A DNA stretch of 19,265 bases from DAOPYE01 sp035352715 (GCA_035352715.1 DAOPYE010000049.1:1-19265); one strand, 5' to 3'; shown: positions 1-7,029, counted from the first letter of the stretch. The notes: generated by a model not told the origin, from the sequence alone. Translations and numbers: made by a program.

Positions 1-530
1 GCGATGCGCTCCCAGGCTTGGCCGATGGCGAGCAGGCTGGAGGAGCAGGCGTTCATGATCGTGGAGCGAGGGCCCATGGCGCGGATGCGCTCGGCGATGC
101 GGTCCGTGGTGTGGCAGGGGTGCTGGAAGACCAGCTCGGTGGCGCGCTGGCGCGGCCCATCCAGATGGGGCTTCTGGCTTGCCTCCAGGTAGATTTCGGC
201 GACGGGCAGGCCGGTGGTCGCGGCCCCTTGAAACACCCCCCGGCGCCTGGGATCCCCCGTGGTCAGGTTCGGGTCGGCCTGTTTGAGGGCCTCTTCCAGG
301 GCCAGCAGCGAAAGGTGTTCGGAGCGACTGGCGTGGCGGGGTGGTGTCGGAGGCAGCCCCATGGCGGCGAGATCGGCTTCCGCAGCGATTTGCACGGGTT
401 CATCCGGGGATTGGAACCGGCGCAGGGGGCCAATGCCCGTGCGGCCGTCCAGCATGGCCCTCCAGGTGGCCTCGGCGTTGGGGCCAAGGCTGGAGAGAAA
501 TCCGATGCCGGTGATGACGACGCGTCTCAT
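1..530 (-). CDS. Beta-ketoacyl-ACP synthase, N-terminal part (partial, runs off left edge)
   Basis: Condensing enzyme of a type II fatty-acid or polyketide-like pathway, which joins an acyl group to malonyl-ACP. The ATG is at 530-528 and the frame stays open to the window edge, giving about 176 visible residues. The N-terminus MRRVVITGIGFLSSLG is typical of the KAS I/II (FabF/FabB) family. The nucleophile is Cys162 in the motif NACSSS, which aligns with the family's active-site cysteine (usually NTACA/S). The two catalytic histidines would lie beyond the edge and cannot be checked. The start codon overlaps the stop of the dehydratase gene (ATGA), so the two are translationally coupled. It is the third gene of the ACP-dehydratase-KAS operon. 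The weak match around the nucleophile suggests a specialised synthase rather than housekeeping FabF, but this is uncertain. Confidence 0.85.
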   Translation of the reverse strand, partial: MRRVVITGIGFLSSLGPNAEATWRAMLDGRTGIGPLRRFQSPDEPVQIAAEADLAAMGLPPTPPRHASRSEHLSLLALEEALKQADPNLTTGDPRRRGVFQGAATTGLPVAEIYLEASQKPHLDGPRQRATELVFQHPCHTTDRIAERIRAMGPRSTIMNACSSSLLAIGQAWERI

Positions 531-964
531 GGGCGGGGTTCCTGCTTCGCTTCCGGCGCACCCTTGGCCAGCAGCAGGCGGGCCGTGCAGATCGTGCGTC
601 CATCACAGATGACGGTGCCCTGGATGCGCGAAAGTCCGCCGAAGCTGGCCTCGGGGCGCACTTCCAGTTCCAGGCGATCGCCGGGAAAGGCGGGCGCTTT
701 GAACCGGGCGTCCACGACCTGGGCCAGGAAGATCGGCCGGTCGGTGATGGGTTCTGGTTCCAGGAAGGCTGCCGCCTGGGCGAGCATCTCCAGCATCAGC
801 ACGCCGGGCACGATGGGGCGTTCGGGGAAGTGCCCCTGGAACCAGGGCTCGTTCACGCTGACCAGTTTTTCCGCGAGCACCCGCACGCCGGGTTCCCGTT
901 CAACGACACGGTCCACCAGAAGAAACGGGTGGCGGTGGGGGATCTGGGCGCGGATGGCTTTCAT
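527..964 (-). CDS. FabZ-type 3-hydroxyacyl-ACP dehydratase (hotdog fold)
   Basis: Predicted to dehydrate beta-hydroxyacyl-ACP to trans-2-enoyl-ACP. The protein has 145 residues, the usual FabZ length. It shows PHRHPFLLVDRV near the N-terminus and EPWFQGHFPERPIVPGVL in the middle. His45 (in GHFP) and Glu59 (in MLEMLAQ) match the catalytic His/Glu pair of FabZ/FabA. It starts 3 bases after the stop of the acyl carrier protein gene and its stop overlaps the KAS start, so the three genes form one minus-strand operon. The C-terminal tail (SLLAKGAPEAKQEPRP-like) is low in complexity. It could be the housekeeping FabZ or a paralogue dedicated to a lipid or polyene product; the gene set alone does not decide. 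Confidence 0.88.
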   Translation of the reverse strand: MKAIRAQIPHRHPFLLVDRVVEREPGVRVLAEKLVSVNEPWFQGHFPERPIVPGVLMLEMLAQAAAFLEPEPITDRPIFLAQVVDARFKAPAFPGDRLELEVRPEASFGGLSRIQGTVICDGRTICTARLLLAKGAPEAKQEPRP

Positions 965-967
965 GGA

Positions 968-1231
968 TCAACGCGATCCGGCTTGGCTCTCTGCGATGAA
1001 ATCCGTCAAGGCGTCCACGCTGCGGAAGGCCTTGAGGCCAGCGGCCTCGTCTTCGATTTTCACCCCGAAGGCCTGCTCCACGCCCAGCACCAGTTCCAGG
1101 GCGTCGATGGAATCCAGCCCCAGCCCTTCGCCAAACAGCGGGGCCTGGTCGTCGATTTCCTCGGGCGTCATGCCTTCCAGCTTCAGCCGCTGGATGATCA
1201 TCTCCTTGACCTGTCGTTTCAGATCGGCCAT
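968..1231 (-). CDS. Acyl carrier protein
   Basis: Small acidic carrier of 87 residues. Ser41 in GLGLDSIDALEL is the expected 4'-phosphopantetheine attachment site. The surrounding DSIDALE and the Phe/Val-rich helix (VEQAFGVKIED) fit the PP-binding family. The usual housekeeping AcpP motif is DSLD; DSID with the following ALELVLGVEQ is more like carrier proteins found in accessory type II synthase clusters such as aryl-polyene loci. I cannot confirm that assignment. It is the first gene of the minus-strand operon. A G-rich stretch (complement of 1233-1239) precedes the ATG and could serve as ribosome binding site. The start was chosen because it gives the standard N-terminal helix length. Confidence 0.88.
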   Translation of the reverse strand: MADLKRQVKEMIIQRLKLEGMTPEEIDDQAPLFGEGLGLDSIDALELVLGVEQAFGVKIEDEAAGLKAFRSVDALTDFIAESQAGSR

Positions 1232-1253
1232 CGCCCCCCCGTGTGTTCCCGTG

Positions 1254-1283
1254 ATTCTAGCCGGATGCGGTCGGGGCCGTCAC
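1254..1283 (-). promoter_or_regulatory. Candidate sigma70-type promoter for the ACP operon
   Basis: Reading the minus strand, TAGAAT at 1259-1254 resembles a -10 box (5 of 6). GTGACG at 1283-1278 resembles a -35 box (4 of 6), with an 18-base spacer. The site lies 23 bases before the ACP start codon, in the 150-base gap between this operon and the divergent nuoA. Found by eye only. Confidence 0.3.
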
Positions 1284-1381
1284 GATGAGCCTTTGACCGG
1301 GAGCCCTGGCCGCTCAAAACGAGCGCGGGAGGGGTGGTCGGTGTAGTATTTCGGGGCGCCGATCGTTCAAGGGATTCATTG

Positions 1382-1765
1382 ATGACCCCATCCGCCACGA
1401 ACTTCCTTCCGCTGTTGATCCTGCTCGTCGCCGCGATCGGCGTGGGCGCGGCGATCCTGGTGCTCTCGGGCGTGGTGCTGCCGTGGTTCCTCAAGCCGCG
1501 CAATCCCAAGGCCCTGAAGCTGACGCCCTACGAGTGCGGCGTGCCCCTGCTGCAGGAAAACGCCCGGGGGCGCTACGGCGTGAAGTTCTACCTGGTGGCC
1601 ATGCTGTTCATCCTGTTCGATGTCGAGGCGGTCTTTCTGCTGCCCTGGGCGGTCCATTTCAAGCGGCATCCCGAGACCTTCACGGTGATGCTGGTGTTCC
1701 TGGGAACCCTGCTGGTGGGCTACATCTACGCCTGGGGCAAGGGCGCATTGGATTGGGAGCGCTGA
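1382..1765 (+). CDS. nuoA: NADH-quinone oxidoreductase subunit A
   Basis: Membrane subunit of respiratory complex I at the junction of the peripheral and membrane arms. It has 127 residues with three hydrophobic segments at roughly 8-35, 68-92 and 100-118. The conserved loop YECGVP holds Cys52, the residue that reports the active/deactive state in other complexes. The second helix carries the acidic pair FDVEAVF (Asp80, Glu82). I chose the ATG at 1382 rather than an in-frame start at 1334, because AAGGGA at 1369-1374 is a plausible ribosome binding site and the extra 16 residues are not family-like. The stop overlaps the nuoB start by one base (TGATG). First gene of the nuoABCD block. Confidence 0.93.
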   Translation: MTPSATNFLPLLILLVAAIGVGAAILVLSGVVLPWFLKPRNPKALKLTPYECGVPLLQENARGRYGVKFYLVAMLFILFDVEAVFLLPWAVHFKRHPETFTVMLVFLGTLLVGYIYAWGKGALDWER

Positions 1766-2382
1766 TGGTTTCAGCTCTGGGATGGGGTCTCGACGATGTG
1801 GTGGCCACGACGCGGCTGGACGCCGTCGTGAACTGGGCGCGCAAGAACAGCCTGTGGCCCATGCCCTTCGGCACCGCCTGCTGCGCCATCGAATTCATGG
1901 GCATGGCGGCCAGCCGCTTTGATATCAGCCGATTCGGCAGCGAGGTGCTGCGCTTCAGTCCGCGCCAATCCGATCTGCTGCTGGTGCTGGGCACGGTCAC
2001 CAACAAGCAGGCGCCAGTGCTGCGGCAGATCTACGCCCAGATGGCCGAGCCCAAGTGGGTCGTCTCCGTGGGCGTCTGCGCCAGTTCGGGCGGCATGTAC
2101 CGCACCTATGCGACGCTTCAGGGCATCGATCGCATCGTGCCGGTGGATGTCTACGTGCCGGGCTGTCCGCCGCGGCCGGAGACCATGCTGCATGGCATCC
2201 TGAAGCTGCAGGAAAAGATCACGAAGGAATCCTTGAGTGCCCGGAAGGCGCACATCGAGCGGTTCTACGAGTCCTTCGCGCGCCAGGAAGAGCTTCGGGT
2301 GAAGCGGGGGCTGAGCGAGCCCCAGGTTGTGCGCGAGATGATCCTGGAAGCCGGAGCCACCGGCGGCGCGAAGATCTGGTGA
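1765..2382 (+). CDS. nuoB: NADH-quinone oxidoreductase subunit B
   Basis: Peripheral-arm subunit that carries the terminal 4Fe-4S cluster N2, which passes electrons to quinone. It has 205 residues. The four cluster ligands are visible: the tandem Cys39-Cys40 in GTACCAIEFM, Cys105 in VGVCASSGGM and Cys134 in VPGCPPRPE. The tandem cysteines and lack of a second cluster-binding region distinguish it from hydrogenase small subunits, to which the fold is related. The C-terminal extension after residue 160 (charged, helical) is longer than in minimal NuoB proteins. It starts within the nuoA stop and ends 4 bases before nuoC, so it is in the same operon. Confidence 0.95.
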   Translation: MVSALGWGLDDVVATTRLDAVVNWARKNSLWPMPFGTACCAIEFMGMAASRFDISRFGSEVLRFSPRQSDLLLVLGTVTNKQAPVLRQIYAQMAEPKWVVSVGVCASSGGMYRTYATLQGIDRIVPVDVYVPGCPPRPETMLHGILKLQEKITKESLSARKAHIERFYESFARQEELRVKRGLSEPQVVREMILEAGATGGAKIW

Positions 2383-2386
2383 GGCC

Positions 2387-2896
2387 ATGACCCCTGAACA
2401 TCCGATTCTGCAACGAATTGATGAACAGCTGCCAGGCGCGATCCTGGACCGCCACGACTTCCGCGGCGATCTGACCCTCGTCGTGAGCCGGGAGCGCTTT
2501 CTGGACGTGGTCGATCTGATCTTTGCGGATGGCTTCCAGATGCTGGTGGATATCACGGCAGTGGACTGGTTCCAGCGGGATCCGCGCTTCGACGTGGTCT
2601 ACCACTGGCTGAACCTGGTCAGCCAGGAGCGACTGCGGATCAAGATCCGCGTGAATGATGGGCAGGCCGTCCCCAGCCTCGTCTCGCGCATCAAGGGCGC
2701 GAACTGGTTCGAGCGCGAGACGTTCGATCTTTTTGGCATCCCTTTCGACGGGCATCCGGAATTGAAGCGGCTGCTGATGTGGGAAGACTTTCCGGGCCAT
2801 CCCCTGCGCAAGGATTTCCCTCTCGATGGCGGCGATGTGTTCTGCGACGACAACGGCGCTTCCTACTCGGGTTGCGCGCACAGCCTGAATGACTGA
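2387..2896 (+). CDS. nuoC: NADH-quinone oxidoreductase subunit C
   Basis: Peripheral-arm, 30-kDa-type subunit of complex I that supports the quinone-binding module. It has 169 residues. The family signature is clear around residues 105-130: ERETFDLFGIPFDGHPEL followed by KRLLMWEDFPGHPLRKDFPL. It is a stand-alone protein, not the NuoCD fusion of enterobacteria. The short tail with CDDNGASYSGC adds two cysteines, which is not a family feature. TGAGG at 2380-2384 overlaps the nuoB stop and acts as ribosome binding site for the ATG at 2387. It ends just before or overlapping nuoD, depending on the nuoD start. Confidence 0.94.
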   Translation: MTPEHPILQRIDEQLPGAILDRHDFRGDLTLVVSRERFLDVVDLIFADGFQMLVDITAVDWFQRDPRFDVVYHWLNLVSQERLRIKIRVNDGQAVPSLVSRIKGANWFERETFDLFGIPFDGHPELKRLLMWEDFPGHPLRKDFPLDGGDVFCDDNGASYSGCAHSLND

Positions 2897-2903
2897 GGTT
2901 CCC

Positions 2904-4106
2904 ATGGCGACGCAGACCACCCTGAGCCTCGACAACGAACGCATGATCGTCAATCTGGGGCCCTCCCACCCATCCACGCACGGCACCCTGCGCATCGTGC
3001 TGGAACTGGAAGGCGAATTCATCCAGAGGGCCACGCCCGAGATCGGATACCTGCACCGGGGCGTGGAAAAACTGGGCGAGAGCCTCTCGTACCAGCAGTT
3101 CATCCCGCTGACGGATCGCCTGAACTACTGCAGCTCGATGATGAACAACGTCGGCTACACCCTGGCCGTGGAGAAGCTGCTGGGCATCCAGGATCCGCCG
3201 CGCAGCCGCGTGTTGCGCGTGCTGGTCAGCGAGCTGGCCCGCATCGGCGATCACATCGTATGCGTGGGCATCAACGCCGTGGATATCGGCGCGTTCTCGG
3301 CGTTCCTCTACCTCTTCAAGCAGCGCGAGGCGATTTACGATCTGTTCGAGCTGGCCGCGGGACAGCGCCTGCACACCAGCTTCACGCGGATCGGTGGCCT
3401 GATGCGCGATGTGCCCGATGCCTTCCTCGAGGGCTGCGAGCGTTTCGTGGAAGACACCCACCGGAGCATCGACGAACTGGAATCCCTGCTGACGCGCAAC
3501 CCCATCTGGGCAGATCGCACGAAGGGTGTGGGCGCGATCCAGGCGGCGGATGCCGTGGCGTGGGGTTACACGGGCCCCTGCCTGCGCGCAGCCGGCGTGG
3601 CGCAGGATCTGCGCAAGGCCCAGCCCTACCTGGACTACGAGACCTATGATTTCGATATTCCCGTGGGCACGAGCGGCGACGTGTTCGATCGCTACCTGGT
3701 GCGCGTCGAGGAAATGCGACAGTCGCTGTCAATCATCCGCCAGGCTCTGGACCGCCTGAAGGAGATGGGCCCCGGACCCGTGATCATCGACGACTACAAG
3801 ATCGCGCTGCCTCCCAAGGACAAGGTCTACTCGCGGATGGAGAGCCTGATCCACCACTTCAAGCTGGTGATGCACGGCGTCGAGATGCCGGTGGGCGAAG
3901 TCTACGCGGCCACCGAGGCCGCCAACGGTGAATTGGGTTTCTACATCGTCTCGGACGGCGGCAAGAGCCCCTACCGCATTCATGTCCGGCCGCCCTGCTA
4001 TCCGATCTTCAGCAGCCTGGATGAGCAGGTGAAGGGCAAGCTGATTGCAGATGCCGTCGCCATTCTGGGTTCCATGAACGTCATCGCCGGGGAACTGGAC
4101 CGCTGA
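2904..4106 (+). CDS. nuoD: NADH-quinone oxidoreductase subunit D
   Basis: The 49-kDa subunit of complex I, which forms the quinone site with NuoB and is distantly related to NiFe-hydrogenase large subunits. From the ATG at 2904 it has 400 residues. Typical stretches are NLGPSHPSTHGTLRIVLELEG, shortened here to its core GPSHPSTHG, then EIGYLHRGVEKLGE, the LARIGDHI region, and the family ending (INVIAGELDR-like, ending in GELDR). The Cys pairs that bind Ni in hydrogenases are absent, as expected. GAGG at 2895-2898 sits 5 bases before the ATG at 2904. An upstream in-frame ATG at 2889 would overlap nuoC and add 5 residues. Last nuo gene here; a non-nuo gene follows after one base. Confidence 0.95.
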   Translation: MATQTTLSLDNERMIVNLGPSHPSTHGTLRIVLELEGEFIQRATPEIGYLHRGVEKLGESLSYQQFIPLTDRLNYCSSMMNNVGYTLAVEKLLGIQDPPRSRVLRVLVSELARIGDHIVCVGINAVDIGAFSAFLYLFKQREAIYDLFELAAGQRLHTSFTRIGGLMRDVPDAFLEGCERFVEDTHRSIDELESLLTRNPIWADRTKGVGAIQAADAVAWGYTGPCLRAAGVAQDLRKAQPYLDYETYDFDIPVGTSGDVFDRYLVRVEEMRQSLSIIRQALDRLKEMGPGPVIIDDYKIALPPKDKVYSRMESLIHHFKLVMHGVEMPVGEVYAATEAANGELGFYIVSDGGKSPYRIHVRPPCYPIFSSLDEQVKGKLIADAVAILGSMNVIAGELDR

Positions 4107-4107
4107 G

Positions 4108-4884
4108 ATGCCGGCAATCCGTGAATGGCCGCCGGTTCTGCGGGCGCTGATCGCGCAGGCCCTGGTGTTTCTGCTGCTGTTGGTTCTGGCCGCCTTTTTA
4201 GGCAAGCGGCTTCCCTTCTGGGCTTGGCCGCTGCTTCAGGGCGTCTTGGCCGCAGGGTTGGGGGGCGCGTGGGGGCTGGCCCGGGGCTGGGCCTGCTTTC
4301 AATTCGTCCTGCCGTGGGGCGTGGTGTGGCAGGCGAGCCATCCCGCTCCCGACTGGGTCTATCCGGGGCTTTTGCTGGGGCTGGTCCTGGTCTTCGGGGG
4401 CGGGCTGTTGACGCGCGTTCCGCTCTACAACTCCAGCCGGGGTGCGTGGCAGGCGCTTTTGGCCCTGATTCCGGAGAACGAGCCCTGGGTCGTCGTGGAT
4501 TTGGGCGCGGGGCTGGGTGGCCCCCTGGTGTTTCTCGCCAAGCGCCGACCCCGGGCCTCTTTCGTCGGCGTGGAGGCCTCGCCCCTAGTTTGGCTGGCGG
4601 CTTGGCTGCGGACGCTGCCCGTGCGCCGGAATTGCCGGATTCGCCTGGGCAGCCTGTGGTCCCAGCCCTTGGCCGAATGCCAGATGGTCTATGCCTTTCT
4701 GTCGCCGATCCCCATGCCTGGTCTCTGGGCCAAGGCCACGGCGGAAATGCCCACCGGGGCGCTGCTGGTGAGCAACACCTTCGCCGTTCCCGGCGTTTCG
4801 CCAGAGCGGGAAATCCCTTTGTCCGGTCGCCGCGATGCCCGATTGTGGGTGTATCGGATCACATCTGTGGCATCAGGCGAATAG
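4108..4884 (+). CDS. Membrane-anchored class I SAM-dependent methyltransferase-like protein
   Basis: Probable methyltransferase, substrate unknown. It has 258 residues. Residues 10-32, about 40-72 and 84-101 are hydrophobic and would form three or so membrane segments. A soluble domain follows from about 105. It begins with RVPLYNSSR and contains the Rossmann motif I VVVDLGAGLGGPL (Asp131), an acidic residue at the second strand (VGVEASP, Glu156) and a motif IV-like stretch VYAFLSPIPMP. I recall similar membrane plus methyltransferase proteins in other Gram-negative bacteria, none with a proven function. The ATG at 4108 comes one base after the nuoD stop, so it is probably co-transcribed with nuoABCD. 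No complex I role can be inferred from position alone. Confidence 0.65.
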   Translation: MPAIREWPPVLRALIAQALVFLLLLVLAAFLGKRLPFWAWPLLQGVLAAGLGGAWGLARGWACFQFVLPWGVVWQASHPAPDWVYPGLLLGLVLVFGGGLLTRVPLYNSSRGAWQALLALIPENEPWVVVDLGAGLGGPLVFLAKRRPRASFVGVEASPLVWLAAWLRTLPVRRNCRIRLGSLWSQPLAECQMVYAFLSPIPMPGLWAKATAEMPTGALLVSNTFAVPGVSPEREIPLSGRRDARLWVYRITSVASGE

Positions 4885-4910
4885 CGGATCCGGGCCTTCG
4901 AAGGGCATAA

Positions 4911-4937
4911 TCAAGAACCCACTCGAAAAGCCGAAGA
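4911..4937 (+). promoter_or_regulatory. Candidate sigma28 (FliA-type) promoter before motA
   Basis: TCAAGAAC at 4911-4918, then 11 bases, then GCCGAAGA at 4930-4937. The flagellar sigma28 consensus is TAAAGTTT-N11-GCCGATAA. The spacing is exact, the -10 element matches 6 of 8 and the -35 element 4 of 8. It lies in the 70-base gap before motA, where a flagellar-class promoter is expected. The implied 5' leader is very short (about 11 bases), which argues for caution. Confidence 0.27.
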
Positions 4938-4954
4938 ACCTGTTGGGAGTTGTA

Positions 4955-5821
4955 ATGTTTTTCATTATCGGGTTGATTGTCGTCATTGGGGCCGTGCTGG
5001 GCGGCTATCTCATCGAGCATGGGAAGCTGTCTGTCCTCATGGCACCCCTGCTTCCCGAGGGCGTCATCCTTCTCGGCGCGGCCCTGGGTTCCTTTCTCGC
5101 GGGCAACCCCATAGGGACCATCAAGAAGGTGCTGGCCAATCTCGCCAAGCCTCTCAAGGGACCCAAATACACCAAGGCTGTCTACATGGAATCCCTGATG
5201 ATGCAGTACGAGGTCTACGTGAACATCAAGAAGGGCGGCCTCCTCGCGCTGGAACAGGATGTGAACGATCCCCACAGTTCCAGCATCTTCAAGAAGTACC
5301 CGGCCATGTTGGGGGATCATCACGCCCTGGATTTCTATTGCGATTCCATGAAGCTGCTCATCAATGGCAGCGCCAAGATCGACGAGATCGATCAGGTGAT
5401 GGACATGGACCTGGATGTGCATCACGCGGAACTGGCGATTCCCGGCACCGCGATCGGCAATGTGGCCGACGCCTTTCCGGCCTTCGGTATCGTGGCCTGC
5501 GTGATGGGGGTTGTGGTCACCATGGGCTTTCTGGATCAGCCGCCCAATATCATCGGTGGCCACGTGGGCGCGGCCCTGGTAGGCACCTTCCTGGGCATCC
5601 TGCTCGCCTATGGTGTGTTTGCCCCTCTCGGCAAGCACATCGACCAGCTGAATGGCCTGGAGGCTCACTTCTTCAACGCGCTGCGCGCGGGGCTGGTGGC
5701 GTTCGGCAATGGCGCCGCGCCCGTGACCGCCGTGGAGTTCGCCCGGCGCAATATCCCATCGTCCGAACGCCCAGGCTCCCAGGAGCTGGAAGAGGTGGTT
5801 CGTCAGATCAAGCCCCGGTAG
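4955..5821 (+). CDS. motA: Flagellar motor stator protein MotA
   Basis: Inner-membrane stator subunit that couples ion flow to flagellar rotation together with MotB. It has 288 residues, close to the 295 of E. coli MotA, and follows it along its whole length. Four hydrophobic segments lie at about 3-22, 33-51, 170-192 and 203-224. The two functional prolines are Pro175 in DAFPAFGIV and Pro224 in FAPLGK (E. coli Pro173 and Pro222). The cytoplasmic loop holds YTKAVYMESL and the GLLALEQD region (Glu100, equivalent to E. coli Glu98). The end SSERPGSQELEEVVR is also diagnostic. I chose the ATG at 4955, preceded by GGAG at 4946-4949; upstream in-frame codons would add 40 residues without family resemblance. 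motB follows after 6 bases. Confidence 0.95.
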   Translation: MFFIIGLIVVIGAVLGGYLIEHGKLSVLMAPLLPEGVILLGAALGSFLAGNPIGTIKKVLANLAKPLKGPKYTKAVYMESLMMQYEVYVNIKKGGLLALEQDVNDPHSSSIFKKYPAMLGDHHALDFYCDSMKLLINGSAKIDEIDQVMDMDLDVHHAELAIPGTAIGNVADAFPAFGIVACVMGVVVTMGFLDQPPNIIGGHVGAALVGTFLGILLAYGVFAPLGKHIDQLNGLEAHFFNALRAGLVAFGNGAAPVTAVEFARRNIPSSERPGSQELEEVVRQIKPR

Positions 5822-5827
5822 CGCTTC

Positions 5828-6721
5828 ATGGCCGAACAGCAGCCCGAGATCAAAATCCGGATCGTGAAGAAGAAGGGCGGCCATGCGGCCGCGCACGGCG
5901 GTGCCTGGAAGGTGGCCTACGCCGATCTGGTCACGGCGTTGATGGCCTTCTTCCTGTTGATGTGGCTGCTCAGCAGCGCCAACGCCAACACCAAGGCGGG
6001 TATCTCGGGCTATTTCCAGGAAGGGCTGGCCTTCTTCAGCACCGAGAAGGGGCAGGCCATCCTGATCGCCCACGGCAAGGGCATCCTGCCCGGGGGCCGA
6101 GGCATGGCGCCGACGCCGGGCGACGGGCAAACCAATGCCAGCCCCGAGGCCAGCGAAGCCGCCCTGGAAAGAGAGCGCAAGGCCATGGAGGCTACGGCCA
6201 AGGCCATCGAGGAGGCTTTCAGCAAGGACCAACTGCTGCAGGCCTTCAAGGATCAGATCTCCATGGATTTTACGGACGAAGGGCTGCGCATCCAGATTCA
6301 GGACAAGGCCGCCCAGGTGCTGTTCGATTCCGGCAGTGCCCAGTTGAAGCCTTACACCATGGCGATCCTGCGGGAGATCGCCCAGGAGCTGGGCAAGCTG
6401 CCCAATTGCGTGGTCATCGGCGGCCATACGGACAGCTTTGCTTACAGCACCGGAGGGCGGACGAACTGGGAACTCAGTTCCGAACGCGCCAATTCCGCGC
6501 GAAGGGTGCTGGAGGCCTCGGGCCTGCAGAAGGGTCAGGTTCGGCGCGTGACCGGCTATTCCGACACCATGCCGCTTGAAGGCAAAGAGCCCAAGGATCC
6601 GCAGAATCGCCGCATCTCGATCGTCGTGCTTTCCAGCGCGACCCAAAAGGCCGAGGACGAACACACCAAATCCAGGCCGATCAAGGGAAAGGCCTCGGGG
6701 GTCGCCCAGGAATCGCGCTAG
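5828..6721 (+). CDS. motB: Flagellar motor stator protein MotB
   Basis: Stator partner of MotA that anchors the complex to peptidoglycan. It has 297 residues. A short basic cytoplasmic N-terminus (IVKKKGG) leads into a single membrane helix at about 30-50. The helix begins AYADLVTALMAFFLLMW and contains Asp33, the proton-carrying residue (E. coli Asp32). A plug/linker region follows, then an OmpA-like peptidoglycan-binding domain from about 155. That domain has LFDSGSAQLKP, GGHTDS and the NWELSSERANSARR helix. The Asp-containing helix resembles proton-type rather than sodium-type stators. The C-terminal tail is basic and disordered. It forms a two-gene unit with motA. The 308 bases that follow are non-coding. 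Confidence 0.95.
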   Translation: MAEQQPEIKIRIVKKKGGHAAAHGGAWKVAYADLVTALMAFFLLMWLLSSANANTKAGISGYFQEGLAFFSTEKGQAILIAHGKGILPGGRGMAPTPGDGQTNASPEASEAALERERKAMEATAKAIEEAFSKDQLLQAFKDQISMDFTDEGLRIQIQDKAAQVLFDSGSAQLKPYTMAILREIAQELGKLPNCVVIGGHTDSFAYSTGGRTNWELSSERANSARRVLEASGLQKGQVRRVTGYSDTMPLEGKEPKDPQNRRISIVVLSSATQKAEDEHTKSRPIKGKASGVAQESR

Positions 6722-6772
6722 GCTGCCGTCGGCCGTCTGGGCGGTGGCGATTGGCTTTATGTGATGGTGTGA

Positions 6773-6799
6773 ACGTGGAAAAAACAAATAAATCCACGT
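6773..6799 (+). repeat. Inverted repeat with A-rich loop downstream of motB
   Basis: ACGTGGA (6773-6779) pairs perfectly with TCCACGT (6793-6799) around a 13-base A-rich loop. There is no T-run after it, so it is a poor fit for an intrinsic terminator. It could be an operator site or a stabilising hairpin at the end of the motAB transcript. Confidence 0.45.
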
Positions 6800-6898
6800 C
6801 CCGATATTTCAGTTAGCCAATATCTTGCCGACAAGGACTCACGTGCCGCTTGTGTGAGCCATGCCGGGAGCCCGATGTCCGCGCGTCCTCAGATCTCC

Positions 6899-6931
6899 GC
6901 CCCTCCGTGGCTGTCGTGCCATGGAGAGGGC
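6899..6931 (+). other. Strong predicted hairpin in the hydrogenase-operon leader
   Basis: The arm 6899-6911 pairs with 6918-6931 around a six-base loop (TGTCGT). There are 13 base pairs: one G-T wobble and one bulged A at 6927, the rest Watson-Crick and mostly G-C. A second, smaller stem follows at 6941-6958 (GATGCCT / AGGAATC with one mismatch and a TCGG loop). Pairing was worked out by hand. The position, about 100 bases before the first gene and with no T-run, suggests a structured 5' untranslated region. Confidence 0.45.
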
Positions 6932-7029
6932 TGCGTCTGGGATGCCTTCGGAGGAATCTTCGCGGGGCTCAGCGGATCAGCGTACGCCTGGTTGCTTCGC
7001 CTCTTTCCTAACCGATACGGGAGTGCTTC

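Larger units (their letters stand above)
6722..7029 (+). other. Non-coding, structure-rich leader between motB and the hydrogenase operon
   Basis: No convincing coding region is present on either strand. The first 120 bases are markedly richer in A+T than the rest of the window. Going 5' to 3' I see a 7-bp inverted repeat at 6773-6799, GATATT/AATATC at 6803-6824, CTTG-N4-CAAG at 6824-6835, a 13-bp stem at 6899-6931, a smaller stem at 6941-6958 and the palindrome GCGTACGC at 6980-6987. The ribosome binding site GGGAG for the next gene is at 7019-7023. It probably holds the promoter and 5' leader of the hydrogenase operon. I could not match it to a known riboswitch class and found no clear sigma54 or sigma70 promoter. 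Confidence 0.6.

Noticed and set aside
18..1346. Open frame of 442 codons on the plus strand across the fatty-acid genes
   Set aside because: The minus strand here carries a ketosynthase, a dehydratase and an ACP with intact catalytic residues, so the plus-strand frame is a shadow.
1334..1381. Longer in-frame start for nuoA at 1334
   Set aside because: The added 16 residues are polar and charged and not family-like, and the ATG at 1382 has a better-placed ribosome binding site.
2889..2903. Upstream ATG for nuoD at 2889
   Set aside because: It is possible, but GAGG at 2895-2898 is well spaced only for the ATG at 2904; kept as an alternative, not as the call.
4859..6787. Open frame of 642 codons on the minus strand opposite motAB
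   Set aside because: It is antisense to two clearly recognised genes, is rich in Gly/His/Gln/Leu as expected from reading GC-rich coding DNA backwards, and shows no domain.
6773..6799. Inverted repeat after motB considered as an intrinsic terminator
   Set aside because: The stem is only 7 bp with a 13-base loop and is followed by CCCGATATTT, not a T-run.
6722..7029. Leader considered as a c-di-GMP-I, cobalamin or TPP riboswitch
   Set aside because: I could not find the conserved core sequences of these classes; the structured leader is reported as unassigned instead.
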